The position numbers and the translations under genes were made by a program. Shown here piece after piece: positions 1-8,940 of a stretch of 61,320 bases of DNA; the stretch's first letter is position 1, and the number at the start of each line of letters is the position of its first letter. Under the pieces are notes generated by a model. That model was given only the letters and a program-made list of their open reading frames with translations. It had not been told where the DNA came from and searched no databases. Origin of the DNA: an uncultured Candidatus Saccharibacteria bacterium (GTDB lineage: Bacteria; Patescibacteriota; Saccharimonadia; Saccharimonadales; Saccharimonadaceae); NCBI GenBank assembly GCA_946997535.1, contig CAMPVQ010000004.1, positions 1 to 61,320 of the forward strand, read 5' to 3'.

Positions 1-718
1 TGGGCGTTAGTGGTGCTGCCAGTATACTTCACTGGAATCATATTCGGGTCGAGGTCAACTTGGCAAGCGTTCTTCGGGTCACCAGACTTACATGTAGTTG
101 GGTCAACAGTTGGCGCTGGCTTTGGTTTGGCCGTTGCAGTATAAGTAACTTCAGTCGAATATTTGCCAGCAGAAAGCTTAGTAAGATCGAGAGAAGCGCC
201 AAAGGTCACATGCACAGTGCACTGCTTTTTGTCCTTGCAGCCAGCATTGTCATATTCTGACGCTGTGTCAACAATCACACTCGGTGCTTCATCCCCAGCC
301 GGAACATACATAAACCCGCTTGGCACAAACTTCGCGCCATGGCTCTCTTCTAACCGATAGCCCCATAAATTCGAATTCGCATTCATCCCCATCAATAGCT
401 CTGCATGGTCCATACCTTTAATTCGGTAGCGACTATCTGAAGTATTAACCAAATCAGCATCCTTAGCATGAATGGTAATATCAAAGCCACTTAACTGCGC
501 CGTCTCTACCGTTACTGCAGTAGTAGCCTTATATAAATCGCTAGCTGAGCTCTGTTTAAGTTCAACATTTTGAGAATTAACGTCGAGCGAGACTGTGTTG
601 CCCCCCCTGCAGCATACGTTGGCGCCGCTAAAACCAAAACCACACCATAAGTTACAGCTAAAGTCGCCACAACACCACGCCAAAACTGGCACTTATACCC
701 TCGCACTACATTCTTCAT
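1..718 (-). CDS. Secreted surface protein, partial, phase-OFF (frameshifted at a G7 tract)
   Basis: The start at 718 gives a signal peptide (KCQFW, hydrophobic stretch, then PTYAA). In the frame as written the protein runs out of frame after a run of seven G (complement of 601-607) and stops after 68 residues. With one extra G the reading frame stays open from there to the window edge, about 200 residues. That downstream frame closely matches the protein at 58432-60498: both have NTVS near the start, then DLYKATT/NLYKATT, WGY, YTATAKPKP and IPVKYTG. The C-terminus lies outside the window. A -10 box (TATAAT, complement of 725-730) sits 6 nt before the ATG, so the transcript is probably leaderless. 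The frameshift may be a phase-OFF state, a decayed gene or a homopolymer sequencing error; a matching tract in the paralogue favours phase variation. Confidence 0.75.
601..607 (-). repeat. Poly-G tract (G7 on the minus strand), candidate phase-variation switch
   Basis: Seven C on the plus strand fall directly after the predicted signal-peptide cleavage region. G7 and G6 both shift the frame to early stops; G8 (or G5) restores an open frame homologous to the paralogue at 58.4 kb. Confidence 0.7.
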
Positions 719-791
719 ATCTCTATTATATACGGTTATGTTAAATCACACAATAATTACATGCGGCGCATCATTTGCTATAATAGAGGTA
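719..791. promoter_or_regulatory. Divergent leaderless promoters
   Basis: Leftward: a TTGTGT-like -35 and TATAAT (complement of 725-730), 17 nt apart, end 6 nt before the ATG at 718. Rightward: TATAAT at 779-784 ends 7 nt before the ATG at 792, with only a weak -35. Neither start has a ribosome binding site, which fits leaderless mRNA. Confidence 0.6.
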
Positions 792-1844
792 ATGAAGCCA
801 ACTCTGTCTATTATCATCCCTATTTATAACGCTGCCGATAAAATCAACAATATCGTTGAGTCGGTGATGGCACAAAAGTATGACGACTTTGAACTAATTT
901 TAGTTAACGACTTTTCAACCGACAACACGCGCGCCGTGCTCGCCGACCTCAGTCGCTACCATAGTAAAATCAAAGCTATTAACCTCGCCCACAATCAAGG
1001 CGCCTCGGGGGCACGCAATGCTGGCCTCCGGCGTGCCAAGGGTACCTATATTATGTTCCTTGACGCCGACGACAACTTCCGCCGGCCGATGATAAAATCC
1101 ATGGTGTCAGCCATCACGCGCGGCGCCGACTTAGTCGCCTGCGGCTTTACTTACAACACATTTAAATCCGGACAACTAGTCTCAACCGAGCAAATTGGGC
1201 TTAATCCGTTACCGGAGCAGCCAAAAGACGAATCCTTCCCGGCCTATGTTACTCATCTCTTAGGCATCAGCCCGCTCTTGTATCAAGTGTGGAATAAAAT
1301 TTACCGCGCCGACATCATCCGCCAACACAAATTAGCCTTCCAGACGGGTCTCGACTTTGGCGAAGACCTTGAATTCAATTTAAGCTACCTCGCGCATTGC
1401 CAAAAAATCAGCTTTATTCGTCAGGCGCTATATATCTACAACCTCGAAGACAGTGGCACTTACCAAAAATCATCACTTGTTTTTGCGCACCGAGTGCATA
1501 ATTACCGCGCGCTTTGTGAGTTTACGGCTAATTGCAATGATGCCAACCTACCCGACTACCTAGCTTGGATTCGCCACTACTGGTTTTATTCCTATTGTCT
1601 TGCTATCAACCGCTCTGCTTTGCCGCATCAAACCAAAATTCAACGCCTCAAGCAAGCACTTAGCATTGCTAATCTCGGCCATCTCGCACACCGCCGCGTC
1701 ATCGGTAGTAAACGCTACCTTATGCAAGTCGCCTTACACTGGGCGGCCGCTTCGCCGCGCCGTCTAGCACGCCTCATGACTTTTACTCACCAACTAAAAA
1801 GTTGCCACCTTACAACTTGGCTGTGGCAACTTTTACGGCACTAA
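792..1844 (+). CDS. Family 2 glycosyltransferase
   Basis: 350 residues. The N-terminus (PTLSIIIPIYNA) and the DADD metal-binding motif at about residues 91-94 are typical of GT-A fold family 2 enzymes, which move a sugar from a nucleotide sugar to an acceptor; the middle also has an ED-type acidic pair (FGEDLEF). No transmembrane segment is evident. The ATG at 792 is chosen over an upstream in-frame ATG at 738 because homology starts there and a -10 box ends 7 nt before it. The acceptor is unknown; a cell-envelope polysaccharide is likely. The last codons overlap a strong hairpin that probably terminates the opposing jag operon. Confidence 0.85.
   Translation: MKPTLSIIIPIYNAADKINNIVESVMAQKYDDFELILVNDFSTDNTRAVLADLSRYHSKIKAINLAHNQGASGARNAGLRRAKGTYIMFLDADDNFRRPMIKSMVSAITRGADLVACGFTYNTFKSGQLVSTEQIGLNPLPEQPKDESFPAYVTHLLGISPLLYQVWNKIYRADIIRQHKLAFQTGLDFGEDLEFNLSYLAHCQKISFIRQALYIYNLEDSGTYQKSSLVFAHRVHNYRALCEFTANCNDANLPDYLAWIRHYWFYSYCLAINRSALPHQTKIQRLKQALSIANLGHLAHRRVIGSKRYLMQVALHWAAASPRRLARLMTFTHQLKSCHLTTWLWQLLRH
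1797..1834 (-). terminator. Hairpin terminator for the rpmH-rnpA-yidC-jag operon, inside the glycosyltransferase 3' end
   Basis: A 12-bp perfect inverted repeat (AAAAGTTGCCAC / GTGGCAACTTTT) flanks a 14-nt loop. On the minus strand it is followed by a T-run just after the jag stop. It lies wholly within coding sequence of the rightward glycosyltransferase gene. Confidence 0.7.
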
Positions 1845-1856
1845 TTACTAATTAAA

Positions 1857-2321
1857 TTATTCCACCTTGAGCTTCAGAACGATGTGGCGCTCGCGCCCTT
1901 CACCTTCACTATCGGTCGATAGCTGGCCATAATCCGCTAGGGCATTGTGCACCACGCGGCGCTCGGCAGCATTCATTGGCTTAAGTACCATTGTTTCACC
2001 AGTCGCAATTACCTGCTTCGCCCAGCCTTCGGCTTCGCGCGCCAGCTGTTCGTTGTGGCGCTTCTTGTAATCTGCAATATCGAGGCTAACGCGGGTCAAA
2101 GTAGCGTTGTGCTGATATAAAGCAGCACGAATTAACGTCTGAAAACTGCGCAAAGTCTCACCGTTACGACCAATTAGCAACTTCGATAGATAGGTTGTTG
2201 GTACGGACAGTTCAATCACCTCTTCTTCAGCCGTGGCATATACCTCAACATTGATACCATAAAAGGATAACATATCCTCAGTGAACTTCTTGGCAAATAA
2301 AATTGATTCTTCTCGGTTCAT
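1857..2321 (-). CDS. jag: Jag/KhpB RNA-binding protein (KH + R3H domains)
   Basis: 154 residues. A KH-like segment (LIGRNGETLRSFQTL, about residues 49-63) carries the GxxG-type loop, and the C-terminal half has the R3H signature RRVVH with the family's ADYKKRH helix. KhpB-type proteins bind RNA and influence cell elongation and division in Firmicutes. The gene sits directly downstream of yidC (9-nt gap), the ancestral order. The usual long N-terminal Jag domain is absent or very short, as in many reduced genomes. Confidence 0.9.
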   Translation of the reverse strand: MNREESILFAKKFTEDMLSFYGINVEVYATAEEEVIELSVPTTYLSKLLIGRNGETLRSFQTLIRAALYQHNATLTRVSLDIADYKKRHNEQLAREAEGWAKQVIATGETMVLKPMNAAERRVVHNALADYGQLSTDSEGEGRERHIVLKLKVE

Positions 2322-2330
2322 CTTACCTCC

Positions 2331-3248
2331 TTATTTAGTCTTCCGCCGGATTACGGTTTTTACATGAGTTGGCTTGGTATCCACCTCCTCTGCCAACTGC
2401 TTCCGCCGCACAATGGCTGGCTTCGCTTGCTTCAACCGCTCTTGGCTAATCGCCTTGAGCTCCGACTGACTATTATTAAGAATAATGTGCTGCTGCAACA
2501 CAGCAAAAGCCGACGAAGCAGCATAGTAGAGCACCACTGCACTCGGGAATGGCATCGAAATTATTAGAGTTATCAGTGGTGACATTAGCGCCATCTTACG
2601 CCCTGCCGCCGCATTTATCTCTGACTGGTCGATTTTTTCACCGCCCGCCGCATCCTTCAAAATCTTCCGGATACCACGCGTATCTTCATCTTTTGGCAAA
2701 ATCTGCTTAGTCTGAATGTACTGAAATAGCGCCGCAAGCAGAGCAATAACTAATGCTGGTGCGTACACTGCCGCCGCCTTATCGAGGTCAATTACCCCAA
2801 ATAGTGTCACGTGCGGATTGGCAGTCAACAGTTCTGGAATACGGCCAAAGTGACGAAGAGTTGGGTAAATGTAATTCTCAGCATCGACGTGGGTATTGAA
2901 GTGGGTAATAATCCGCACTACACTATATATCGCAAGCAAGATGGGTAGCTGGATTAAGTTTGCCACAATGGAGGCCGCCGGCTTCACGCCGCGCTCCTTA
3001 TAGAGCGCCATCATCATAGTTGATTGCGCCATCTTATCTTTAGTCTGGCGGCGAATCTTACGTAGCTCCGGCTGCAGCTCGCGCATCAACTTCGACTGAT
3101 GAAGTTGGCGACGCATCACTGGCCACAGCAATAGACGAATCATTACGGTAACAATAATAATAGACACACCAAAGTCGCCAACAAAGTTATAAATAAACGC
3201 CAAAACATTAAAAATTGGCTTAGTTAAAATCTCATCAAATAGGTTCAT
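2331..3248 (-). CDS. yidC: YidC/Oxa1-family membrane protein insertase
   Basis: 305 residues. It has the Oxa1 core: an N-terminal membrane segment, a basic cytoplasmic hairpin (RRQLHQSKLMRELQPELRKIRRQ), then hydrophobic segments near residues 95-115, 160-185 and 225-250, and a basic C-terminal tail. It inserts and folds membrane proteins together with SecYEG. There is no periplasmic P1 domain, as in Gram-positive-type YidC. A TGC-TAAAAT extended -10 (complement of 256-264 past 3000) lies 7 nt upstream of the ATG, suggesting an internal leaderless promoter. Confidence 0.93.
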   Translation of the reverse strand: MNLFDEILTKPIFNVLAFIYNFVGDFGVSIIIVTVMIRLLLWPVMRRQLHQSKLMRELQPELRKIRRQTKDKMAQSTMMMALYKERGVKPAASIVANLIQLPILLAIYSVVRIITHFNTHVDAENYIYPTLRHFGRIPELLTANPHVTLFGVIDLDKAAAVYAPALVIALLAALFQYIQTKQILPKDEDTRGIRKILKDAAGGEKIDQSEINAAAGRKMALMSPLITLIISMPFPSAVVLYYAASSAFAVLQQHIILNNSQSELKAISQERLKQAKPAIVRRKQLAEEVDTKPTHVKTVIRRKTK

Positions 3249-3268
3249 TACCTATATTTTAGCATATT

Positions 3269-3616
3269 TTAGTGGGTAATTTGTAGTTGTTTGAGAGCCG
3301 ACACTAGTTGACGCTCCAATTCAGCGCTTGGCGCAGTCAAAACGTCCTTTGAATAAAGCGTTACAGCAAGGTCGGTGGTGGCAATAAGGTCGCCTAAGTG
3401 ATGGCGCAACAATTCGTATATCCGGCGGCGAGCGCGATTTCGTGGCACAGCATCATGCAATAGCTTTTTACTGACAATAACCGCCGCGCGCGAATGCTGA
3501 CGGCGAGGATTCTCCACCACTCGCACACTAAAATACCGCGTGCGGGCTTGCGCACCGTGGTTAAAAAGATATTTAAGGCTGGCGTGGCCGTGAAAACGAT
3601 TGGTTTGACGTAACAT
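3269..3616 (-). CDS. rnpA: Ribonuclease P protein component
   Basis: 115 residues, normal for the family. It has the conserved basic RNR-like motif (VPRNRARRRIYELLR, about residues 54-68) and the N-terminal FxxxFxxG-like segment (RFHGHASLKYLFNHG). It is the protein partner of RNase P RNA in tRNA 5' maturation. It lies between rpmH and yidC in the ancestral order. Confidence 0.93.
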   Translation of the reverse strand: MLRQTNRFHGHASLKYLFNHGAQARTRYFSVRVVENPRRQHSRAAVIVSKKLLHDAVPRNRARRRIYELLRHHLGDLIATTDLAVTLYSKDVLTAPSAELERQLVSALKQLQITH

Positions 3617-3679
3617 AATAAATTAAATAATAACTATAAAATATAACGAGTCTAGCTCGTTATATTAAGTCGCTGGGGC

Positions 3680-3817
3680 TTAGCGTGCAATCTTGGCACG
3701 CTGCTTGTTGCGGCGGCGCTTTAGGACAAGCTGGCCTGCTCTCGTTGACATACGAGCACGAAAACCGTGTACGCGGGCGTTGTGTCGCTTCTTTGGTTGG
3801 TACGTTCTCTTTGGCAT
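3680..3817 (-). CDS. rpmH: 50S ribosomal protein L34
   Basis: 45 residues, very basic: MPKRTYQPKKRHNARVHGFR at the N-terminus, then the family's RMSTRAGQLVLKRRR. It is the classical neighbour of rnpA and dnaA. An extended -10 (TG-T-TATACT, complement of 3825-3830) ends 7 nt before the ATG. Confidence 0.97.
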   Translation of the reverse strand: MPKRTYQPKKRHNARVHGFRARMSTRAGQLVLKRRRNKQRAKIAR

Positions 3818-3864
3818 ATAAGCTAGTATAACATATTATAGATTTTTTTCAACTGAAAATAGTT

Positions 3865-3968
3865 CTTTCCACAGCCTAGCCCAAGTTTTCCACAGGTTTT
3901 ACAGTGGTGGCTACTAATTGTGGAAAACTATGTGGTTTGCCACAGCTATCTTTTTGCCTTGTGGAAAA
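3865..3968. promoter_or_regulatory. DnaA-box cluster upstream of dnaA
   Basis: Perfect TTTTCCACA boxes lie at 3886-3894 (+), 919-927 past 3000 (-) and 960-968 past 3000 (-), with a near match CTTTCCACA at 3865-3873. The last box overlaps the probable dnaA -35 (TTGTGG, 3959-3964). An extended -10 (TG-A-TATCAT, 3979-3987) lies 17 nt further on. This arrangement suggests repression of dnaA by DnaA. Confidence 0.65.
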
Positions 3969-4012
3969 CTCTCATTTTTGATATCATTTTAGTTAGTGAA
4001 GAGGGTGAATTA

Positions 4013-5404
4013 ATGGAGCAAAACGAGACAAGTCTATCCGCCTTATGGCAATCAGTGCTGGCTGAGGTCAAGCTAGATAAAGCCGTCTCTGACATGAGCT
4101 TCAAACTGTTTTGGCAAGACAATTCCGCCATTAAGCTCACCCGCCTCGACGGCGACACTTACCACTTTGAAGTTAAAAACTTCATGTATAAGACTCAGTT
4201 TGAAACTAAGTTTTACGACATCATAGTAACTCGGCTCGCTAAACTAAACCCAGCAGTCAATAAACCAAAGCTAGTTTTTTCGATTCACAAGGGTGGTAAT
4301 AAAAAATCTGCAGACCAAGAAGAAGTGGTAGTGATTAGTGACGATATTGCCTCGCGCCCAACTAAATCGGCGACGCGCTTCGAGTCACATCTTAATAGCC
4401 GTTACACCTTTGACAACTTTATCGTAGGCTCGTGCAACCAATTCGCCTACACTGCTGCTCAAGCTGCCGCCAAACATCCCGGCGAACATTACAACCCCGT
4501 ATTTGTCTACGGTGGTGTTGGCCTCGGTAAAACTCACTTAATTCAGGCTATCGGCAATGCCATTTACCATGACGACCACTCGCGTAAGGTGCTCTACGCC
4601 ACCACCGAGGAGTTCGTTAATGACTTTATTTATCACGTTCGCAACAAGACACCCGAGGCCTTTACGCGCAAGTATCGTGAGCTCGATGCGCTGATTATTG
4701 ACGATATTCAGTTTATCGCCGGCAAGGGTAAAACTGAGGAGGCGTTCTTTAATACCTTCAACGCTCTACATCAAGCCAATCGCCAGATTGTAATTAGCTC
4801 CGACCGTCCGCCGGCTGAAATTCCAACCCTAACTGACCGCCTGCGTAGCCGATTCCAGATGGGTATGATGGTAGATGTCAACCTACCGGAGTATGAGACA
4901 CGCGTCGCTATTATTGAGGCCAAGGCCGCGCTCAATAACACCATCGAGCTACCGCGCGAGACTGCCGAGTACATTGCCAAGACTGTTCGCACTAACGTTC
5001 GCGAACTTGAAGGTGCGCTCAATCAGGTGATGGCCTATGCTGAAATGCAGAACAACACACCGACCGTTGAATTTGCCGCCGCTATTCTCTCTAGCGCCCG
5101 ACCAAGTCCGTCGCGCCACCTGACTTCACGCCAAGTTGTTGACAAGACGGCTCGTTTCTTTGAAATTAAAGTCTCAGAAATTAAATCTTCTTCACGCAGC
5201 GCCAACATCGCCCTGCCGCGCCAAATTGCTATGTACCTCTTGCGCAGTGAACTCCACCTCAGTTATCCGCAAATCGCACATGAGCTCGGGCGCAACGACC
5301 ACACTACAGCTATGCACTCCATTCAAAAAATCGAGACTCAGATTAAGCTCGATGTAGAGATTCGCAATAAAGTCGCCGCAATCAAGGAGGAGTTGTATGC
5401 TTAG
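4013..5404 (+). CDS. dnaA: Chromosomal replication initiator DnaA
   Basis: 463 residues. Domain III is an AAA+ module with Walker A GGVGLGKTH (about residue 166), Walker B IIDDIQF (about 227) and the sensor/arginine region DRLRSRF. Domain IV has the DNA-binding signature with NDHTTAMHS near residue 430. The ATG at 4013 follows GAGGGTGA; the in-frame ATG at 3920 would extend through DnaA boxes and is rejected. DnaA binds the boxes on both sides of its gene, melts oriC and loads the helicase. Confidence 0.97.
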   Translation: MEQNETSLSALWQSVLAEVKLDKAVSDMSFKLFWQDNSAIKLTRLDGDTYHFEVKNFMYKTQFETKFYDIIVTRLAKLNPAVNKPKLVFSIHKGGNKKSADQEEVVVISDDIASRPTKSATRFESHLNSRYTFDNFIVGSCNQFAYTAAQAAAKHPGEHYNPVFVYGGVGLGKTHLIQAIGNAIYHDDHSRKVLYATTEEFVNDFIYHVRNKTPEAFTRKYRELDALIIDDIQFIAGKGKTEEAFFNTFNALHQANRQIVISSDRPPAEIPTLTDRLRSRFQMGMMVDVNLPEYETRVAIIEAKAALNNTIELPRETAEYIAKTVRTNVRELEGALNQVMAYAEMQNNTPTVEFAAAILSSARPSPSRHLTSRQVVDKTARFFEIKVSEIKSSSRSANIALPRQIAMYLLRSELHLSYPQIAHELGRNDHTTAMHSIQKIETQIKLDVEIRNKVAAIKEELYA

Positions 5405-5671
5405 CGCGACTTCACCTGTGGAAAACCCGTGGACAACTTGTGGTCTAGCTGCGGTAAAACTTGTGTATTATTTTGGCGCATTGTGCATAACATTAACAGC
5501 CCAATCAACCTGCCGTGTAAAACTATTCTATAACCCACAACTTTTACACTGCTTTCCACAATTTTTATCCACCGCGAAAAGTGCGCTTTACCAGAGTTAT
5601 CAACTGGTTTTCCACACTTTCCACAGGACTTATTATTATGATTATTATTTATTTAATAAAGGAGGTTTAGA
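5405..5671. other. oriC: Probable replication origin (oriC)
   Basis: The dnaA-dnaN gap holds many DnaA-box-like 9-mers: TGTGGAAAA (5417-5425), TGTGCATAA (5482-5490), CTTTCCACA (5552-5560), TTATCCACC (5565-5573), TTTTCCACA (5608-5616) and CTTTCCACA (5617-5625). An AT-rich stretch at about 5628-5658 is the likely unwinding element. It is followed by the strong dnaN ribosome binding site AAAGGAGG. Confidence 0.75.
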
Positions 5672-6754
5672 ATGAAGCTAACAGTTACACAAAACGACCT
5701 AGCAAAGGCGTTAGGCAATGTATCACGAATTGCTATCGCACAGTCTGGTAACCCAATGCTCGGTAATGTGTTATTGCGTACGGATGCCAATAAGTTAATT
5801 GTCATCGCTACTAATTTAGAGGTCGTTATGGTTGACACTATCGCTGCTCAAGTGGAGGCTGAGGGTGCGATTGCGGTGCCTGCGAAGGTGCTGACGGAGT
5901 TTATCTGTAATTTGCCAAATACTGAAGTTGAAATCGAGGTAAAAAACAATCTAATTTACATTAAGGCAGGCACGTATCAGTCAACTATTAATGCTGTTGA
6001 TCCGGAGGACTACCCCGCCATCCCCGAGTCAAATGAGGCAAACTCGCTTGAGTTAAGTGCCGAGGTACTGAAAGAGATAGTGACGCGAGTTTCAAACGCA
6101 GCTAGTACTGATGCTTCGCGTCCACTGCTAAATGGCGTCTGCTTTGATACTGATGACGATGGATTATTACACCTTGTTGCGACTGACGGCTACCGCTTGG
6201 CAGAATTAAAGTTAATGAAACTTGATCACGAAGTAAAGATGATCGTACCCTACCGCGCTCTGCAGGATGCTACGCGTATTGCCGCAGACAGCGACACGGT
6301 ATTAATTAAGTATAGCGACGACCAAGTGAGTTTCATAGCGGCCAATGCCCGCGTGACCTCACGCTTAATTGACGGCAAATACATTAATTATGCTGGCTTA
6401 ATTCCAAAGAACACTAAGTTTACTGTGACGCTGAACCGCGCCGAATGGATTAAGGCAGCGAAGATTGCGGAGCCGTTTTCGCGTCCAAATAACACCATCA
6501 TTATTAAAGTTGAAGGTAACGTAATGAAGGTACGTTCGGTGGCTGGACAGATGGGTATTAATAGCTCAGAGCTGGCAGTGAAAGCCGAAGGTGGCGATGT
6601 GGCGTTTAATGTTAATTGTCGTTACCTCATTGAGGCGCTCAATTGCTTACACGGTGATGACGTGACGGTTCACACGGACGGCGGTATGACGCCAATTGTT
6701 TTAACTGGCGACCAAGATGATTACCTCCATCTAGTCATGCCGATGCGCAACTAA
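5672..6754 (+). CDS. dnaN: DNA polymerase III beta sliding clamp
   Basis: 360 residues, normal length. The three-domain clamp is recognisable from the N-terminal MKLTVTQNDLAKALGNVSRI, a central VATDGYRLAELKL motif and the C-terminal MPMRN, which matches the usual hydrophobic-pocket ending (MPMR). It tethers the polymerase to DNA. The start has AAAGGAGG about 9 nt upstream. Its stop codon overlaps the recF start by one base (TAATG), implying translational coupling. Confidence 0.97.
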   Translation: MKLTVTQNDLAKALGNVSRIAIAQSGNPMLGNVLLRTDANKLIVIATNLEVVMVDTIAAQVEAEGAIAVPAKVLTEFICNLPNTEVEIEVKNNLIYIKAGTYQSTINAVDPEDYPAIPESNEANSLELSAEVLKEIVTRVSNAASTDASRPLLNGVCFDTDDDGLLHLVATDGYRLAELKLMKLDHEVKMIVPYRALQDATRIAADSDTVLIKYSDDQVSFIAANARVTSRLIDGKYINYAGLIPKNTKFTVTLNRAEWIKAAKIAEPFSRPNNTIIIKVEGNVMKVRSVAGQMGINSSELAVKAEGGDVAFNVNCRYLIEALNCLHGDDVTVHTDGGMTPIVLTGDQDDYLHLVMPMRN

Positions 6755-7761
6755 TGAAGCTAGTAGTAAATAATTTTCGCTCCCACCAGCATTATCAGGT
6801 GGAATTCACTGCCGGAATGAATATCATCACCGGCCCAAATGGCAGTGGTAAGACGACACTACTGGAGGCGATATATGTGGCGCTGATGGGTAAAAGCTGG
6901 CGCTCGAATTTTGATGAGATGGTGCGTCAGCCGGCGGATGAATTTAACTGGTGGCGAATTGATTTAACGCGCGATGATGCGGTGAGAACGGTAAAATATC
7001 AAGCAGGCACGAAGACGTTTATTATTAACGATCACAGTTACCACCGCTTCCCTACTTCGCAACGCGTGCCAGTGCTATTATTTGAGCCAAACGACATGCA
7101 AATGCTATACGGTTCGCCATCGCGGCGGCGAGATTTCTTTGACCGCGCTATCAGCGTTTTAGACCCCACACACCAGACGGAGGTTAATAAATTTGCTCGG
7201 GTGCTGCGGCAGCGCAATAGTTTACTAAAGCAAGATTATTGCGACCCGAGCGAGCTATTAGTTTGGGATATTCAATTTAGTCAGTTATCAGCGCAAATCT
7301 CGGCGCGCCGGCGGCGTTTAGTACAACTAATTAATCAGTCAATTGCGGCACAATACCAGTCGATTGCTGGGCGGTCAGATATGGTTGAACTAAAGTTTCA
7401 AGCGGGCGCGCCCGCGACAGTGGAACACATTATGGCGGAACTGAGGCGGAGCTACGATGGTGTTACTACTCCAGTGGGAGCGCAAAAAGATGACTTTGAG
7501 TTTCGGTTTAATCGTAAGGCGGCGAAGCTAAACGCTTCTCGTGGTGAGAATCGCACGATTTTATTTGCACTACTCGCGGTGATTGCGGACGTGGTGCGTC
7601 AGCATTATTCTGAGGCGGTAATACTACTAGATGATATTGATTCCGAGCTTGATGCTGCGCATCGCGCTAACCTTTACGCGACAGGTATTTTTCAGCACAA
7701 CACTATCGCCACCACCCTGTCTTATAGTGGTGGCGACTATCATCACATTGAATTAAGTTAG
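6754..7761 (+). CDS. recF: DNA replication and repair protein RecF
   Basis: 335 residues. An SMC-like ATPase: Walker A GPNGSGKTT at about residues 27-35, Walker B-like ILLDDIDSELD near residue 291, and the family hallmark LLFEPNDMQMLYGSPSRRRDFFD. It helps load RecA at gaps. It overlaps dnaN by 1 nt and converges with the ABC permease gene, sharing 9 nt at the 3' ends. Confidence 0.94.
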   Translation: MKLVVNNFRSHQHYQVEFTAGMNIITGPNGSGKTTLLEAIYVALMGKSWRSNFDEMVRQPADEFNWWRIDLTRDDAVRTVKYQAGTKTFIINDHSYHRFPTSQRVPVLLFEPNDMQMLYGSPSRRRDFFDRAISVLDPTHQTEVNKFARVLRQRNSLLKQDYCDPSELLVWDIQFSQLSAQISARRRRLVQLINQSIAAQYQSIAGRSDMVELKFQAGAPATVEHIMAELRRSYDGVTTPVGAQKDDFEFRFNRKAAKLNASRGENRTILFALLAVIADVVRQHYSEAVILLDDIDSELDAAHRANLYATGIFQHNTIATTLSYSGGDYHHIELS

Positions 7762-8940
7762 CTGGCGGAGGGCGGAAATGACGTCGCTTTTTGCTGCGCG
7801 CCATGCCGGATAGAGGCCAAAGAAGATGCCGACCGCGATTGGCAGGACGAAGCCAAAGATAACGGCGTTGAGACTAAATACAAGGTTGAGTGAGAGGTAG
7901 AATGTGGCGATGTAGGCGGCGAGGTAAGCAAGTATCAGCCCAAGAATGCCGCCATTAACCGAGGTAATGAGTGACTCCATTAAGAATTGCATTAGGATGT
8001 TGCCATTGGTTGCACCTACGGCTTTACGAATGCCGATTTCGCGTCGCCGTTCAACTACCCCAACTAGCATAATGTTCATAATACTGATGCCGCTAATTAG
8101 GAGCGATAGTCCTGCAAAGGCAAAGATGAAGCATTGCACGACGTGTAAAGTGTGTTGTAATTGACGCGTAACATCGGTGGTGTTCATGACGGAGTACTCG
8201 CTCTTGTCATTATGTTGGCTGGCGAGCGTGCTAAACAAAGTTTGGTCGATAGCAGTGTTCTTATTACTCGGGTAAGCGATAATCTGGCTAAGACGTGTGG
8301 TGTTAAAGAGGCTTTGTCCGCGCTGCAAGTGCATGAAGGCGGCTTGGTCGACGTTGTAACCGAGAAGCGATAGCGGTTGTCCAACTCGAGCGAGGACGCC
8401 AATCACCGTAAAGGCTTCGCCCTCGATGTTGACAATTTGATTATGTGTCACAGTGGTACCGATGAGCTGTTGCGCTAAATCGTGGCCCAAAATTAGCCAA
8501 TTTTTATGGGTATCGTTTTGGTCAAACCAGTTGCCGCTGATAACCTTGAGTCCAAGGGCGGATTGAAAATTGGCCGTAGTGGCAGCCAAGGTGGCGCGGT
8601 CGATATGACGTTTACTAGTACTGAGGTCGGTGCGGATAATTGAGGTAGCTACGGTGTAGCCGACGGCGGAATCATTATTAATGAGCCTGAGGTCATCGTT
8701 ACTCAAAGTAGCGCTTGGTACTTTCGTGAGGCCGAATTGGTCGAGTGCATCACCGCCATTGACGATGGCGGTTTTATTATTAAACTGATTAATTTGGTGC
8801 TTGACGCCTGCCCCAATGCAGTCGCTGATGATGAGACTGAGTGAAATCATAAACACGCCGACTACTACGCCAGCGGTGGCGACAATGCTGCGGAAGCGGT
8901 GACTCTTAAGGCTTGCCTTGGCTAGTTTAACTGATAACAT
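7753..8940 (-). CDS. ABC transporter permease, MacB/FtsX type
   Basis: 395 residues. There is one N-terminal membrane segment, a large extracellular MacB-PCD-like domain (about residues 45-260), then three C-terminal segments with the FtsX-domain signature VERRREIGIRKAVGATNGNI. Such proteins with their ATPase act as mechanotransmitters exporting lipoproteins, peptides or drugs. The start codon shares one base with the stop of the upstream ATPase gene. The substrate cannot be told. Confidence 0.88.
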   Translation of the reverse strand: MLSVKLAKASLKSHRFRSIVATAGVVVGVFMISLSLIISDCIGAGVKHQINQFNNKTAIVNGGDALDQFGLTKVPSATLSNDDLRLINNDSAVGYTVATSIIRTDLSTSKRHIDRATLAATTANFQSALGLKVISGNWFDQNDTHKNWLILGHDLAQQLIGTTVTHNQIVNIEGEAFTVIGVLARVGQPLSLLGYNVDQAAFMHLQRGQSLFNTTRLSQIIAYPSNKNTAIDQTLFSTLASQHNDKSEYSVMNTTDVTRQLQHTLHVVQCFIFAFAGLSLLISGISIMNIMLVGVVERRREIGIRKAVGATNGNILMQFLMESLITSVNGGILGLILAYLAAYIATFYLSLNLVFSLNAVIFGFVLPIAVGIFFGLYPAWRAAKSDVISALRQLT

